Of a DNA stretch of 64,000 nt, positions 1 through 8,841 are shown in pieces. Position 1 is the first letter of the stretch. Each line of letters opens with the position of its first letter. This DNA is from Rhodanobacteraceae bacterium (GTDB taxonomy: Bacteria > Pseudomonadota > Gammaproteobacteria > Xanthomonadales > Rhodanobacteraceae), in contig JAEUPP010000043.1 of assembly GCA_016790075.1 (NCBI GenBank), forward strand, positions 52,486-116,485, in the 5' to 3' direction. The notes below the pieces were generated by a model. It did not search any database. It was not told the DNA's origin and saw only the letters and a program-made list of their open reading frames with translations. A program made the translations under genes and the position numbers.

Positions 1-270
1 GTTGTGCTGGCCTGGTTCCACGACACCAAGCAGCTCATCGAGCTGATCAATCAGGCCCAGATCTACCGTTTCCTGCCCAAGCCGATACGGCCGAACATGC
101 TGGAAATGGCCGTGGATGCGGCGTTTGCGCGTTATCGCGTGCTTTCCGCCTCGCCGGTCATGGCGAAAGCGCACGCCGTCGAGGCTGCGCCCGAGCCAGT
201 GGTGAACAACAGTTTTTCATCGAAGGTGGTTTCCTTTTTCCAGCGTCTCAAGGAGCGCGCCCGGGCGTGA
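1..270 (+). CDS. Response regulator receiver-domain protein, C-terminal fragment (5' end outside window)
   Basis: The frame is open from base 1 and ends in TGA at 270, so about 89 C-terminal residues are visible. The segment ending IYRFLPKPI matches the end of a CheY-like receiver domain: the lysine before Pro-Ile fits the conserved switch lysine, and the helix that follows (NMLEMAVDAAFARY) fits alpha-5. About 40 residues follow, ending in a basic amphipathic tail (FFQRLKERARA). Similar IYR[FY]L-KP endings occur in response regulators that carry other output domains, but none can be seen here. The phosphoacceptor aspartate lies upstream of the window, so the partner kinase and output are unknown. 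Confidence 0.6.
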   Translation, partial: VVLAWFHDTKQLIELINQAQIYRFLPKPIRPNMLEMAVDAAFARYRVLSASPVMAKAHAVEAAPEPVVNNSFSSKVVSFFQRLKERARA

Positions 271-511
271 ATCGTTTTTCCTTGGGAAAAATTTGCAAGT
301 CAGTAGTTTGGTAATGGTTTGCACTGCGTTTTTTATGCGGTGAATCAGTCGTTGGTCAGAAGCTTGCATGGCAGGTCATTGCAGATGTCGACACGGATGG
401 CGGAACACGAAGCCGATTTCGTAGGTGTTTGCGCGAAGATTTGTTAAGTATATTAAGGAATGATTTCGGTTATCGCCGACGCGGCCTTGCCGCACCAACT
501 GGGGATCTAAA

Positions 512-1225
512 ATGGTGCTTTCATCCAGAATGCTGCTTGCTCTTGCTTTGCTTGCGCCGGTTGTGGTGCAGGCGGAGGAGGCTGATAGTGCTCATAACTT
601 TGCCTTTACCGGCTGGCTGGTCAGCGACTACGTGTTTCGTGGGGTCTCACAGAATTATGAGGATCCGGCGCTGCAGGCCGCCGTGGACTACACACATTCG
701 TCCGGTTTCTACGCGGGCGTCTGGGCTTCACCAGTCGACTTCAACAACGACTCCGGTGCTGACCTGGAAGTCGATGCCTACGTGGGTTTCAAGCATCGAC
801 TGAACGATGTACTGACCGGCGATATACAGTTCATCCGGTATAACTATCCGGGGGTAAAAAACGGATTCCATCTGGCCTACAACGAAATCATCGGCAAGCT
901 CACGTTCTTTGAGCGTGTGGTCCTGACCGTTGGCTATTCCGACGATGTGTTTGCGTCCGGAAAATCCGGCCTCTACACCAATCTGACTGGTAACTGGAGC
1001 CTGCCGTACGAGCTGACCCTGTCGACCGGAGTCGGGCTTTACCGCTTCGACAGTGATCTGTTTCCGACGAAAGATGAGTATCTCGACTACAGCATAGGGC
1101 TGAGCCGCGCATTCGGTAAGCTCGAAACCGCTTTGACTTATGTGGATACCGACAACAACGGCCCCGTCCTGTTCGGCAAGATCGCGGACAGCCGTGTGGT
1201 TCTGTCACTCAAATATGCGTTCTAG
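512..1225 (+). CDS. TorF family putative porin (outer membrane beta-barrel)
   Basis: This 237-residue protein has a signal peptide (residues 1-21, cleavage likely after VQA) and then alternating hydrophobic/polar strands ending in an aromatic residue (LKYAF), as outer membrane barrels do. The start of the mature part (FTGWLVSDYVFRGVSQ) and the conserved YAGVWAS segment are typical of the TorF/Gcw_chp putative porin family, usually about 220-250 residues. The family is thought to form outer-membrane channels; substrates are unknown. A GGGGAT ribosome site lies about 8 bases before the ATG. The gene stands alone, followed by two tandem hairpins. Confidence 0.85.
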   Translation: MVLSSRMLLALALLAPVVVQAEEADSAHNFAFTGWLVSDYVFRGVSQNYEDPALQAAVDYTHSSGFYAGVWASPVDFNNDSGADLEVDAYVGFKHRLNDVLTGDIQFIRYNYPGVKNGFHLAYNEIIGKLTFFERVVLTVGYSDDVFASGKSGLYTNLTGNWSLPYELTLSTGVGLYRFDSDLFPTKDEYLDYSIGLSRAFGKLETALTYVDTDNNGPVLFGKIADSRVVLSLKYAF

Positions 1226-1280
1226 GGAAATCCTGCCATAGCGGATTTCCTGATTCGGCCGCCCCCTTGACTGGGGGCGG
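1226..1280 (+). terminator. Two tandem perfect hairpins after the TorF porin gene
   Basis: The first hairpin has arms GGAAATCC (1226-1233) and GGATTTCC (1243-1250) with a 9-base loop and starts one base after the stop codon begins. The second has arms CCGCCCCC (1259-1266) and GGGGGCGG (1273-1280) with a 6-base loop. Neither is followed by a T-run, so intrinsic termination is uncertain; they may instead protect the 3' end of the mRNA. Confidence 0.4.
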
Positions 1281-1668
1281 TCAGATATGCGCTTGGTAGG
1301 TACTCGGCGGGAATGGGCGGCTGGGTACGCAAGCCGTGCGGTAGCCACCTGTCTGGTCCTTCTCCGGGGCGCAATCCGACGGATTGATGCGCTTCATCGG
1401 CGAGAGCGGTGGGGTTGCTGGATAGACACGATTACGCTGCGTTTTCACAGGCAGAACGTCTGAATTTATAGATTTCTCCCAGATGCCGACTCGGTTGCGT
1501 GCCGCGCCAGTTGTCGCGGCAGGCGCAGTCACCGGTAGTGCCGGCGTGCTGTGGTGCCGTCATGTGTTCGACTGCTGATTGTGGGAGTCCGCCAGGTGGA
1601 TGACTTCAGGCGGCGACACACCATGTAACGTTCGGGCACAATCTGGTTGTCCAGCCTCCGGTTTTCCC
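1281..1668. other. Non-coding gap before the ECF sigma gene
   Basis: This 388-base stretch has no convincing gene. Short open frames on both strands lack recognisable sequence or a ribosome site. It presumably holds the promoter of the sigma/kinase pair, but no clear -35/-10 pair was found. Confidence 0.4.
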
Positions 1669-2226
1669 ATGTCCGACGTCGGTGATGTAACCCAATTGCT
1701 GCAGGCCTGGCGAGGTGGTGATCGCCTCGCGCTGGAGCGCCTGATGCCGCGGTTGTATGACACTTTGCGGGAGATGGCGGCGGTGCGCCTGCGCCGCGAG
1801 GGGGCGCAGCAGACCCTGGAACCGACCGCGCTAGTGCACGAGGCCCTGGTGCGCCTGCTCGGGGCGGCGGCGGACTGGCAGAACCGCGCCCATTTCCTTG
1901 CGCTGGCCGCCATGCATATGCGCTCGGTCCTGGTCGACCAGGCGCGCTCGCGGCTGGCTGCCAAGCGCGGCGGTGACATCGTCATGGTTACGCTGAGCCA
2001 TGCCGAGGCTCACGAAGGACAACGCATCGAGCTGGATCTGATTGCGCTCGACCAGGCCCTGGCGCGGTTGCACGACGAGGACCAGCGCGTGGCACGTATT
2101 GTGGAGATGAGCTATTTCGCCGGCATGGAGCGCGAGGAGATCGCGGCGGTGATTGGCATCTCGGTGCCAACGGTTGACCGCGACCTGCGCTTTGCGCGGG
2201 CCTGGCTCAATCGCGCACTCAGCTGA
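1669..2226 (+). CDS. ECF-type RNA polymerase sigma factor (kinase-linked ECF family)
   Basis: This 185-residue protein contains sigma region 2 (about residues 20-95, including EALVRLLG and the RSVLVDQAR helix) and region 4 (about 120-180, with the helix-turn-helix EEIAAVIGISVPTVDRDLRFA). The sequence fits the group of ECF factors often encoded beside Ser/Thr kinases with TPRs (TIGR02999-like). The frame is open further upstream; the ATG at 1669 was chosen because the family normally begins with a short MS-D-x-T-x-LL segment. It lies eight bases before the kinase gene, so they are almost certainly co-transcribed. Kinase control of this sigma factor is inferred from the pairing. Confidence 0.85.
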   Translation: MSDVGDVTQLLQAWRGGDRLALERLMPRLYDTLREMAAVRLRREGAQQTLEPTALVHEALVRLLGAAADWQNRAHFLALAAMHMRSVLVDQARSRLAAKRGGDIVMVTLSHAEAHEGQRIELDLIALDQALARLHDEDQRVARIVEMSYFAGMEREEIAAVIGISVPTVDRDLRFARAWLNRALS

Positions 2227-2234
2227 GGCCGGGT

Positions 2235-5015
2235 GTGACTACCGGTTCGCGCTTCAGCGAGTTACGCCGGCTATTTGATGAAGTCTGCGATCTCGCGCCC
2301 GAGGCGCGCCGGGCACATCTCTGTGGCAGTGGTGCTAGCCCCGATCTGATCACTGAGGTCGAGGCGCTGGTTGCAGCGCAGACTCGTGATCTGCGCCGTG
2401 CCGTTGCTCCTGTTACGGCGTTGCTTGCGCAGCTGCCGGAGACGGAGCTCGATGTCGGGGATCGAATCGGCTCCTGGCGGCTGGCGGAGAAGCTGGCAAG
2501 CGGCGGCATGGGGGCGGTATACCGCGCTGAGCGGGCGGATGGTCATTTCGAGCAGCAAGCCGCGATCAAGCTGCTGCGTGGCCTGCCGACCGAGGACACC
2601 CTGGCGCTGCTGATGGCAGAGCGGCAGATACTGGCTGGATTGCAGCATCCGCATATTGCGCGACTGCTGGACGGCGGCACCACGCCGGGCGGTCAGCCTT
2701 ATCTGGTCATGGAATTCGTCGAGGGCATAGCGATCGACCGTTGGTGCGCCCAGCGCGGCCTGCGGCTCAAGGCGCGTCTGCGCCTGTTCCGCAATGTCTG
2801 TCGCGCGGTGGCGTTCGCGCATCAGCGCCTGGTGGTGCACTGTGATCTCAAGCCGTCGAATGTGCTGGTGCGCGCCGATGGCGCTCCGGTGTTGCTCGAC
2901 TTTGGTATCGCGCGTGCGCTCGACCGTGCGATCGAGCGCTCACCGGATGCGTACTACACGCCGGGCTATGCGAGTCCGGAACAGATGGCGGGCGAGCCGG
3001 TCAGCGTCGCCAGCGATGTCTATTCGCTGGGGCTCATCCTGTTTGAGCTGGTCAGCGGACGCAAGGCGCGGATTGATGCGGACGACCGCACGGTCACCCA
3101 GCTATCCCAGGGGCTGCGGCGAGCCAGCGATCTAGCCGGTGAACAGTGCAGCTGGCGGCGCGAGCTGCGTGGTGATATCGACGCGATCATACGGCGGGCG
3201 GCTGCACAGCATCCGGCCGCACGTTATGCCTCTGCAGATGCCTTGGCAGCGGACATTGAGCGGCATCTGGATCAGAAGCCGGTCGATGCCCGCGCTCCAA
3301 CCTGGCGCTATCGGCTGGACCGGTTGCTGCGGCGCCGCTGGCCGCTGTTTGTCACCGGCACGCTGCTGCTGATGATGGCCGCTGGTTCCAGCTGGCGCCT
3401 GGTCAACGAACGCGACCGTGCGCTTGCCGCGGAACGCCGGGCGTTGAGCCAGGCGGAAACGGCCCAGGAAGTCAGCGCGTTCCTGATTTCGGTATTTGAG
3501 TTTGCCAATCCGGAAAAGAACACCAGGAACCGCGATATACGCGCGCGCGACCTGCTTGAAGAAAGCACGCGGCGGCTGACCGGCGAGCTTGACGGACGCA
3601 CCGAGGTCAAGGCGCGTCTGCTCGGCGTGCTCGCGCGCACCTGGGATCAGGTCGGTGAGCCCAGGCGCGCCATGGCGTTGTACCAGGACAGCATTGCGCA
3701 TTGGCAAAAGGCGGGCGCCACATTCGATGCCGAGCGCGCGCGCATGCTCGCGGACCTCGCCGTCATGCAGTCCAACAACGGCCAGCGCGCTGAGGCCGAA
3801 AAGACTGCACGCGCCGCGCTCGCCCTGCGCGAGGCGGCAACGCCGCCGGATGAAGTGGAACTGGCGGACTCGTGGAATGCGTTGGGTCTGGCAATACGCG
3901 GCATCGGCGGCCGCGAGACCGAGGCGGAAACCTATCTGCTGCGCGCGCTGGAAGTGCGCCGTCGCCGCGGTGGCAATACGCTCTCCGTGATGCACAATCT
4001 TGCCGGCGTGTATGCCGATCAGGGCAAGTTCGCTGCATCGATTGCATTGCATGAGCAAATACTGCATGGCAAGCGCGCGCTCTACGGTACTGACGAGCAT
4101 CCATCCGTAATCCACACGCTTCATGCCTATGCGCGTGTGCTGGCGCTGACCAGGCACTATGACGAGGCTATCGCGCTGCAGCAGCAGGCGCTGGTGCTGC
4201 AGCGGCGCATTTCGGAGGACAAGGGGGATATGGTTGCTGCCAGCTATACCGAGCTTGGCTGGGTACAGCAGGATGCGGGTCGCTATGCCGATGCACTGCA
4301 GGCCTTGCGCGAGTCGTTGCGTCTGCGCCGCGCTGATCCCGAGGTCGTGCCGGCCAATCTGGTGCAGTCGCTGAACAATCTCGGCGTGGCGCTGGACGAA
4401 GTCGGCGATACCGCGGCGGCAGAGCCGCTGCTGCGTGAGTCGCTGAACCTGCGGCGTTCGATCTTCCGCGCCGACGATGTGGCCGTGCTGCGCGCCGAGC
4501 ACAATCTTGCCCGTGTGCTGCTGAGGCGTGGGCGCCTGCAGGAGGCGCAGCCGTTGCTGGATCGGGCGCTGGCCGGGCGCCGCGCACAGCTCAGCACGAC
4601 ACATCCCGATCTGGTTCGCACGCTGCTGCTGCAGGTTGATTTTCTGCACCGCGACAGCAAGCACGATGCGGCGCAAGCTGCGCTCGCCGCACTGGATATG
4701 GCCGGCACGCTCACCGATAGAGCGCTGCAGGGACAGCGCGAACGCCTGCGTGCACAACTTGCGGTCGCCAGGCAGCAGCCCGAGGCGGCCATAGCGGCGT
4801 ATCGCGTCGCGCACGCGCGATACGCCGAGCACTATGGCGAAAATCATCCGCTGACAGCAGCCGTTGCACTGGAGCTTGCCGACACCTTGCGCCGTAACAG
4901 TGCAACCCTGGAAGCAAGGGCCTTGCTTGAGGCGCATGCCGCCTCGGTAGAGCAGACATTTGTTGAAGGCTCGGACGAGCGGCGGCGCCTGGATGCACTG
5001 CGCGCCGGGTTGTGA
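2235..5015 (+). CDS. Membrane-anchored serine/threonine protein kinase with C-terminal TPR repeats
   Basis: The 926-residue protein starts at GTG. An N-terminal helical region is followed by a eukaryotic-like kinase domain (about 78-345): glycine loop LASGGMGAVY (87-96), catalytic lysine near 112 (AAIK), catalytic loop HCDLKPSN (202-209), DFG (222-224) and ASPEQ (246-250). The usual HRD arginine is cysteine, which makes it a non-RD kinase. A single transmembrane segment at about 369-386 follows, then some 500 residues of tetratricopeptide-type repeats (for example ALNNLGVALDE-like units). The topology suggests a cytoplasmic kinase and a periplasmic TPR sensor or docking part. It is coupled to the upstream ECF sigma gene. 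Confidence 0.9.
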   Translation: MTTGSRFSELRRLFDEVCDLAPEARRAHLCGSGASPDLITEVEALVAAQTRDLRRAVAPVTALLAQLPETELDVGDRIGSWRLAEKLASGGMGAVYRAERADGHFEQQAAIKLLRGLPTEDTLALLMAERQILAGLQHPHIARLLDGGTTPGGQPYLVMEFVEGIAIDRWCAQRGLRLKARLRLFRNVCRAVAFAHQRLVVHCDLKPSNVLVRADGAPVLLDFGIARALDRAIERSPDAYYTPGYASPEQMAGEPVSVASDVYSLGLILFELVSGRKARIDADDRTVTQLSQGLRRASDLAGEQCSWRRELRGDIDAIIRRAAAQHPAARYASADALAADIERHLDQKPVDARAPTWRYRLDRLLRRRWPLFVTGTLLLMMAAGSSWRLVNERDRALAAERRALSQAETAQEVSAFLISVFEFANPEKNTRNRDIRARDLLEESTRRLTGELDGRTEVKARLLGVLARTWDQVGEPRRAMALYQDSIAHWQKAGATFDAERARMLADLAVMQSNNGQRAEAEKTARAALALREAATPPDEVELADSWNALGLAIRGIGGRETEAETYLLRALEVRRRRGGNTLSVMHNLAGVYADQGKFAASIALHEQILHGKRALYGTDEHPSVIHTLHAYARVLALTRHYDEAIALQQQALVLQRRISEDKGDMVAASYTELGWVQQDAGRYADALQALRESLRLRRADPEVVPANLVQSLNNLGVALDEVGDTAAAEPLLRESLNLRRSIFRADDVAVLRAEHNLARVLLRRGRLQEAQPLLDRALAGRRAQLSTTHPDLVRTLLLQVDFLHRDSKHDAAQAALAALDMAGTLTDRALQGQRERLRAQLAVARQQPEAAIAAYRVAHARYAEHYGENHPLTAAVALELADTLRRNSATLEARALLEAHAASVEQTFVEGSDERRRLDALRAGL

Positions 5016-5098
5016 CGGCGGCTAGTGGACGCCGTGTCGTGGAAAATGCCGGGCGCCGCGAGCACCGCCCGTACCCGGCAGACAGGGATACTTACAGG

Positions 5099-5327
5099 TC
5101 ATTGGTAGGTATAGGTGTAAGTCCCCGCATTCGGCCAGTAGTTGCCGGAGAAGTTGGCCCAGTCGAATACCGGCTGATTGCTGGGGAAATCAGGCGCTGA
5201 TACGTAGGAGCCGTTGCGCAGCGTGCGCAGGCTGAAGCTGGTCGCGCGGCCGTTGCCGGGAAAATGTTGACAACAACGTGCTGGGTGCCGTGCGGCGGAT
5301 CGCTCCAGTAGGCGACGTCCGGGCAAG
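5099..5327 (-). pseudogene. Frameshifted remnant of the C-terminal domain of an M4-type metalloprotease
   Basis: Read on the minus strand, this stretch encodes a C-terminal tail matching the end of the intact protease encoded at 13156-17169. Shared words include the LRNGS motif, APxFPSNQ, and GNYWP followed by a YTY-rich end, and both stop just after it. Further upstream, PDVAYWSDPPHGT corresponds to PDIAYWSSPPHGT in the intact gene, but it lies in a different frame: one base is missing at the Phe-Pro-Gly codons near 5266. Homology starts abruptly near 5327, with no protease body beyond it. It looks like a decayed leftover of a second gene copy in the same orientation. Confidence 0.8.
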
Positions 5328-5331
5328 AGCT

Positions 5332-5356
5332 GAATGGCGCTAAGTCAGCGCCATTC
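5332..5356. repeat. Perfect 10-bp inverted repeat (hairpin)
   Basis: Arms GAATGGCGCT (5332-5341) and AGCGCCATTC (5347-5356) enclose a 5-base loop. It sits exactly at the abrupt edge of the protease remnant. There is no T-run on either side. It may be a terminator-like hairpin or a scar of the rearrangement. Confidence 0.5.
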
Positions 5357-5739
5357 CAACCTGACCCCGTTTGCGCCCCAGCTTCAGGCCCGCGCGTGAC
5401 TGGCCTGGTGCAGGCGCGCTTGCAAACGTTTGATTGAAATCGCTGGCTTCAAGTCAACCTGGCCCGGTTCACGGAGCCAGGTCGTCCCCTGCGCCGTTGT
5501 TGCCATGACGCACAGCAGCTGCTTGCTTCATCTCCGTCTATTCGCCAGATCCATGCTCTGAATAGCCGTCTACACGGCTAAGTTGATGCACATCACTGTT
5601 ACAGGATTTTGACGTTTGCGGGTACGCGTGTGAAGAAAAAATCCAATACCCACCTTGCTTGCATTCCTAGACTCCGTCCGGCTACGCAACTTGTCCGCAT
5701 AGCATTTCAGGGGAAAATTAAAAACTTTGGGAGGGAGAA
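5357..5739. other. Non-coding gap upstream of the M9 protease gene
   Basis: No gene is supported in these 383 bases. There is a small hairpin with 7-bp arms (TAGCCGT/ACGGCTA, 5563-5580). The last 40 bases are AT-rich and end in a strong ribosome site (GGGAGGGAG, ten bases before the ATG). The promoter of the protease gene should lie here but could not be placed. Confidence 0.4.
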
Positions 5740-8658
5740 ATGAAACGTCAACCACGTTACCGATTACTTTCGAACAGCCTCGCCATCCTCGTGGCAGCAG
5801 GGTTATCGACGACTGCAATTTCAGCCACTAACGCAGGGGAAAAAGATGGTCGTGGCAAAAAAGCTTCGATCGAGTCGTTATTGGAAGTACAACATCACGT
5901 AAAATCGTCCAGCGCGGATTCGCTCAAAAGCGCGAGTCACGCGTCAGCGTCGCGTAGTGCAACCAGGCCACCCGCTCCGGCGTTTCGCGCACAGACACAC
6001 CGTGTTGATTACGATCTTGCGGACGCACTGACTCTCGAAAATCCGCGTCCATCGTATGAAATCGAGTCGGCGAGCCTGCTGAAAGCAGCCTGCGAACCAT
6101 CTTCATTCGGTTCGCTGAGTGGCAGCACACTCGTGGCCGCCGTCAAGGCGGCGGAAGTGGGGTGTATCAACGACCTGTTCGACCTTACCGGAAGTTCCGC
6201 CAGCGCGACATTCCGCGAGGCGCAGATGGCATCCATCGCCACGGCACTGCAGAGCGCTGCTGCCAACTACAATGGCACCAACTCCGGTAGTACGCTGCAG
6301 CTGATTCTATTTCTGCGAGCTGGCTACTACGTACAGTACTACAATCCATCCACAGTAGGATCCTACGGATCGACACTACGTAACGCGATCCGGCCAGCGC
6401 TAGACGCTTTCGCAGCGAACTCCAACTTTCTCGCAGCAAACGACGCGCACGGCGAAATCCTGGCTGAGTACGTGACGTTACTCGATAGCTCCGACGAGAA
6501 CGGCCGGTATCTCAACGTCATCAAGCGGTTGCTGACCAACTACAATCCCTCGACCCACTCCAGCTACTACTGGATGAGGGTGGCGACGAATAACGTATTC
6601 TCGGTTCTGTATCGCGGCCAGTGGTCTGACGAGTACCTCACTGCAATACAGAACGACACGTCGATCATCGACACGCTGTATACGTTTGCCAACACACATT
6701 TGTCCCGGCTCAATCAGAACGACAGCTATTTGGTGTACAACGCCGGCCGCGAGATGGGCCGCTTCCTGATGTACACGGGCAATGCAAAAGCACGGGCGCG
6801 CGTGCGGGTCAAAGAATTGCTGGATCGGACCAACGTCAGCGGACCAACCGCTTCCGTCTGGGTCGGCGTCGGCGAAATGGTCGAAAGCTACGACAAATCA
6901 AACTGCAGCTATTACAACACTTGCGATTTCGTCGCCCGGGTTGAGGCCGCTGCGCTTCCGATCACGCATACCTGCAGCCCGACTCTGCGCCTGCGCGCCC
7001 AGTCGATGAGCCAGAGCGACATCAACTACGTCTGCTCCACGGTTGCCGGAGAGGAAACCTATTTCCACAACAAGCTGGCAACCAACAACACCCCGGTCGC
7101 CAACGATGTCAACGCCTCGCTCGAGATGGTCGTGTTCGACAGCAGCAGCGACTATGAAACCTATGCGGGCACGCTGTTTGGCATCGATACCGACAATGGC
7201 GGCATGTATCTCGAGGGCGATCCGGCGGTTCCGGGCAACCAGGCGCGCTTTATTGCCTATGAAGCCGAGTGGCTGAGACCGACGTTCGACGTATGGAATC
7301 TGACCCACGAATACATCCATTATCTCGATGGCCGCTTCAACATGTACGGCGACTTCGAGCTCGGCATGCGCTATCCCACCGTATGGTGGTCGGAAGGCTT
7401 CGCGGAGTACATGTCGTACAGTTACCGCAATCTTTCTTATGACCGCGCCATTACGGAAGCAGGTCGTGGCACCTACCCCCTGAGTACAATTTTCGGCAAC
7501 GACTACAGCAGCGGCAGTGCGCGGGTGTACCAATGGGGTTATCTCGCGGTTCGCTTCCTGTTCGAGAAGCGGCCAGAAGTCGTGCGCACCATCCTCGGCA
7601 ACATGCGCTCGGGCAATTACAGCGGCTATGAGTCGTACCTGAATAGCATACGCACCACATACAACGGGGAGTTCTCAAGCTTCCTGACCTGCGTTGCCAA
7701 TCCGAACAGCTCGGGCTGTAGTGGCGGAGGCAGCAATCAGCTTCCGGTTGCCAGCTTCAGCTTCGTAGCCAATAACCTGACCGTGAACTTCACGGATGGC
7801 TCGAGCGACAGCGATGGCACCATCGCCTCCCGTAGCTGGAACTTCGGCGATGGCACCAGTTCCACGGCGACCAATCCGAGCAAAACGTATACGACCGCGG
7901 GGACCTACAGCGTCGCCCTTACTGTTACGGACAACAGCGGCGGTTCGCAGACCACGACGCGTTCGGTCACCGTGACAGCTCCCCAAACGGGCGGAACCCA
8001 GCTGCAGAACGGCGTGGCGCGAACCGGTCTGAGTGCCGCACAAGGCGAGAAGCTGTATTTCACGATTGACGTGCCGGCCGGCGCGACGAACCTGAAGGTG
8101 GCGCTCAGCGGCGGCACGGGTGATGGTGACCTGCACGTGCGCTTTGGCAGCAACCCGACCACTGCAGATTTCGACTGCCGACCCTATACCAACGGCAACA
8201 ACGAAACTTGCGACGTCGCTACACCGCAGGCTGGCCGCTACTACGTGATGGTCAATGCCTATGCCGCCTTCTCCGGTGCCTCCCTGGTTGCCAGCTACTC
8301 GACCTCGGGTGGTGGCAGTGGAAGCCTGACGGAATGCACGGGCTCGGATCCACGCACGCTGGGCAAGAACTGCAAGCGCAGCAATATCTCCGGCACTTCC
8401 GGGAACACGTCCTACTTCTACGTGATGATCCCCGCAGGCACGCCGCAACTGCGCATTCGTTCTACGGGTGGCACGGGTAATGCCGATCTCTACGCCAATG
8501 CATCGGGCTGGGCAACGCCGACCTCGTACCAGCAGCGTTCGATCGGTGGCACCAACGAAGAAACCCTGACCATCGCCAACCCACCTGCTGGCTACTACTA
8601 CATCAGTCTGCACTCGACCGGCGGCTTCAGCGGCGTAACGCTGAGCACCGAATTCTAA
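5740..8658 (+). CDS. Secreted M9-family collagenase-like metalloprotease with PKD and two PPC domains
   Basis: This 972-residue protein has a signal peptide (1 to about 29, ending AISA). The catalytic region contains HEYIH (523-527), which supplies two zinc ligands and the catalytic Glu524, and WWSEGFAEY, whose Glu552 fits the third zinc ligand of the gluzincin M9 family. The arrangement of an N-terminal helical activator part, the peptidase and then accessory domains is that of bacterial collagenases. A PKD domain (about 668-750, with WNFGDGT) and two pre-peptidase C-terminal (PPC) domains (about 754-853 and 863-972) follow; these usually bind substrate or are trimmed after secretion. Collagen specificity is inferred from family only. 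Confidence 0.88.
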   Translation: MKRQPRYRLLSNSLAILVAAGLSTTAISATNAGEKDGRGKKASIESLLEVQHHVKSSSADSLKSASHASASRSATRPPAPAFRAQTHRVDYDLADALTLENPRPSYEIESASLLKAACEPSSFGSLSGSTLVAAVKAAEVGCINDLFDLTGSSASATFREAQMASIATALQSAAANYNGTNSGSTLQLILFLRAGYYVQYYNPSTVGSYGSTLRNAIRPALDAFAANSNFLAANDAHGEILAEYVTLLDSSDENGRYLNVIKRLLTNYNPSTHSSYYWMRVATNNVFSVLYRGQWSDEYLTAIQNDTSIIDTLYTFANTHLSRLNQNDSYLVYNAGREMGRFLMYTGNAKARARVRVKELLDRTNVSGPTASVWVGVGEMVESYDKSNCSYYNTCDFVARVEAAALPITHTCSPTLRLRAQSMSQSDINYVCSTVAGEETYFHNKLATNNTPVANDVNASLEMVVFDSSSDYETYAGTLFGIDTDNGGMYLEGDPAVPGNQARFIAYEAEWLRPTFDVWNLTHEYIHYLDGRFNMYGDFELGMRYPTVWWSEGFAEYMSYSYRNLSYDRAITEAGRGTYPLSTIFGNDYSSGSARVYQWGYLAVRFLFEKRPEVVRTILGNMRSGNYSGYESYLNSIRTTYNGEFSSFLTCVANPNSSGCSGGGSNQLPVASFSFVANNLTVNFTDGSSDSDGTIASRSWNFGDGTSSTATNPSKTYTTAGTYSVALTVTDNSGGSQTTTRSVTVTAPQTGGTQLQNGVARTGLSAAQGEKLYFTIDVPAGATNLKVALSGGTGDGDLHVRFGSNPTTADFDCRPYTNGNNETCDVATPQAGRYYVMVNAYAAFSGASLVASYSTSGGGSGSLTECTGSDPRTLGKNCKRSNISGTSGNTSYFYVMIPAGTPQLRIRSTGGTGNADLYANASGWATPTSYQQRSIGGTNEETLTIANPPAGYYYISLHSTGGFSGVTLSTEF

Positions 8659-8704
8659 TTCGCTCGGGCCCACGACGGCCCAACCTGCGAGATCGTTTCC
8701 CCTG

Positions 8705-8743
8705 GAGGTGTTGGTCCAGCTCGTTCTACGAGCTGGACACCTC
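8705..8743 (+). terminator. Strong hairpin between the M9 protease and mosaic exoprotein genes
   Basis: A perfect 10-bp stem (GTCCAGCTCG at 8714-8723, CGAGCTGGAC at 8729-8738) with a 5-base loop is extended by GAGGT/ACCTC pairing across a 4-base bulge. No T-run follows, so it may attenuate or stabilise rather than terminate. Confidence 0.4.
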
Positions 8744-8841
8744 GCGTGCTGCCTCACGCAACGCCAAAGCGAAGCCGAGTTCGAGCGCAGCGACACCAAC
8801 GCGGAATACTCTCGCGCGGTGATAACCCTGAGAGCAAATTT

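Noticed and set aside
3132-4937. Minus-strand 601-codon open frame inside the kinase gene
   Set aside because: It is antisense to the TPR region, Gln/Arg/His-rich and without ribosome site or domain.
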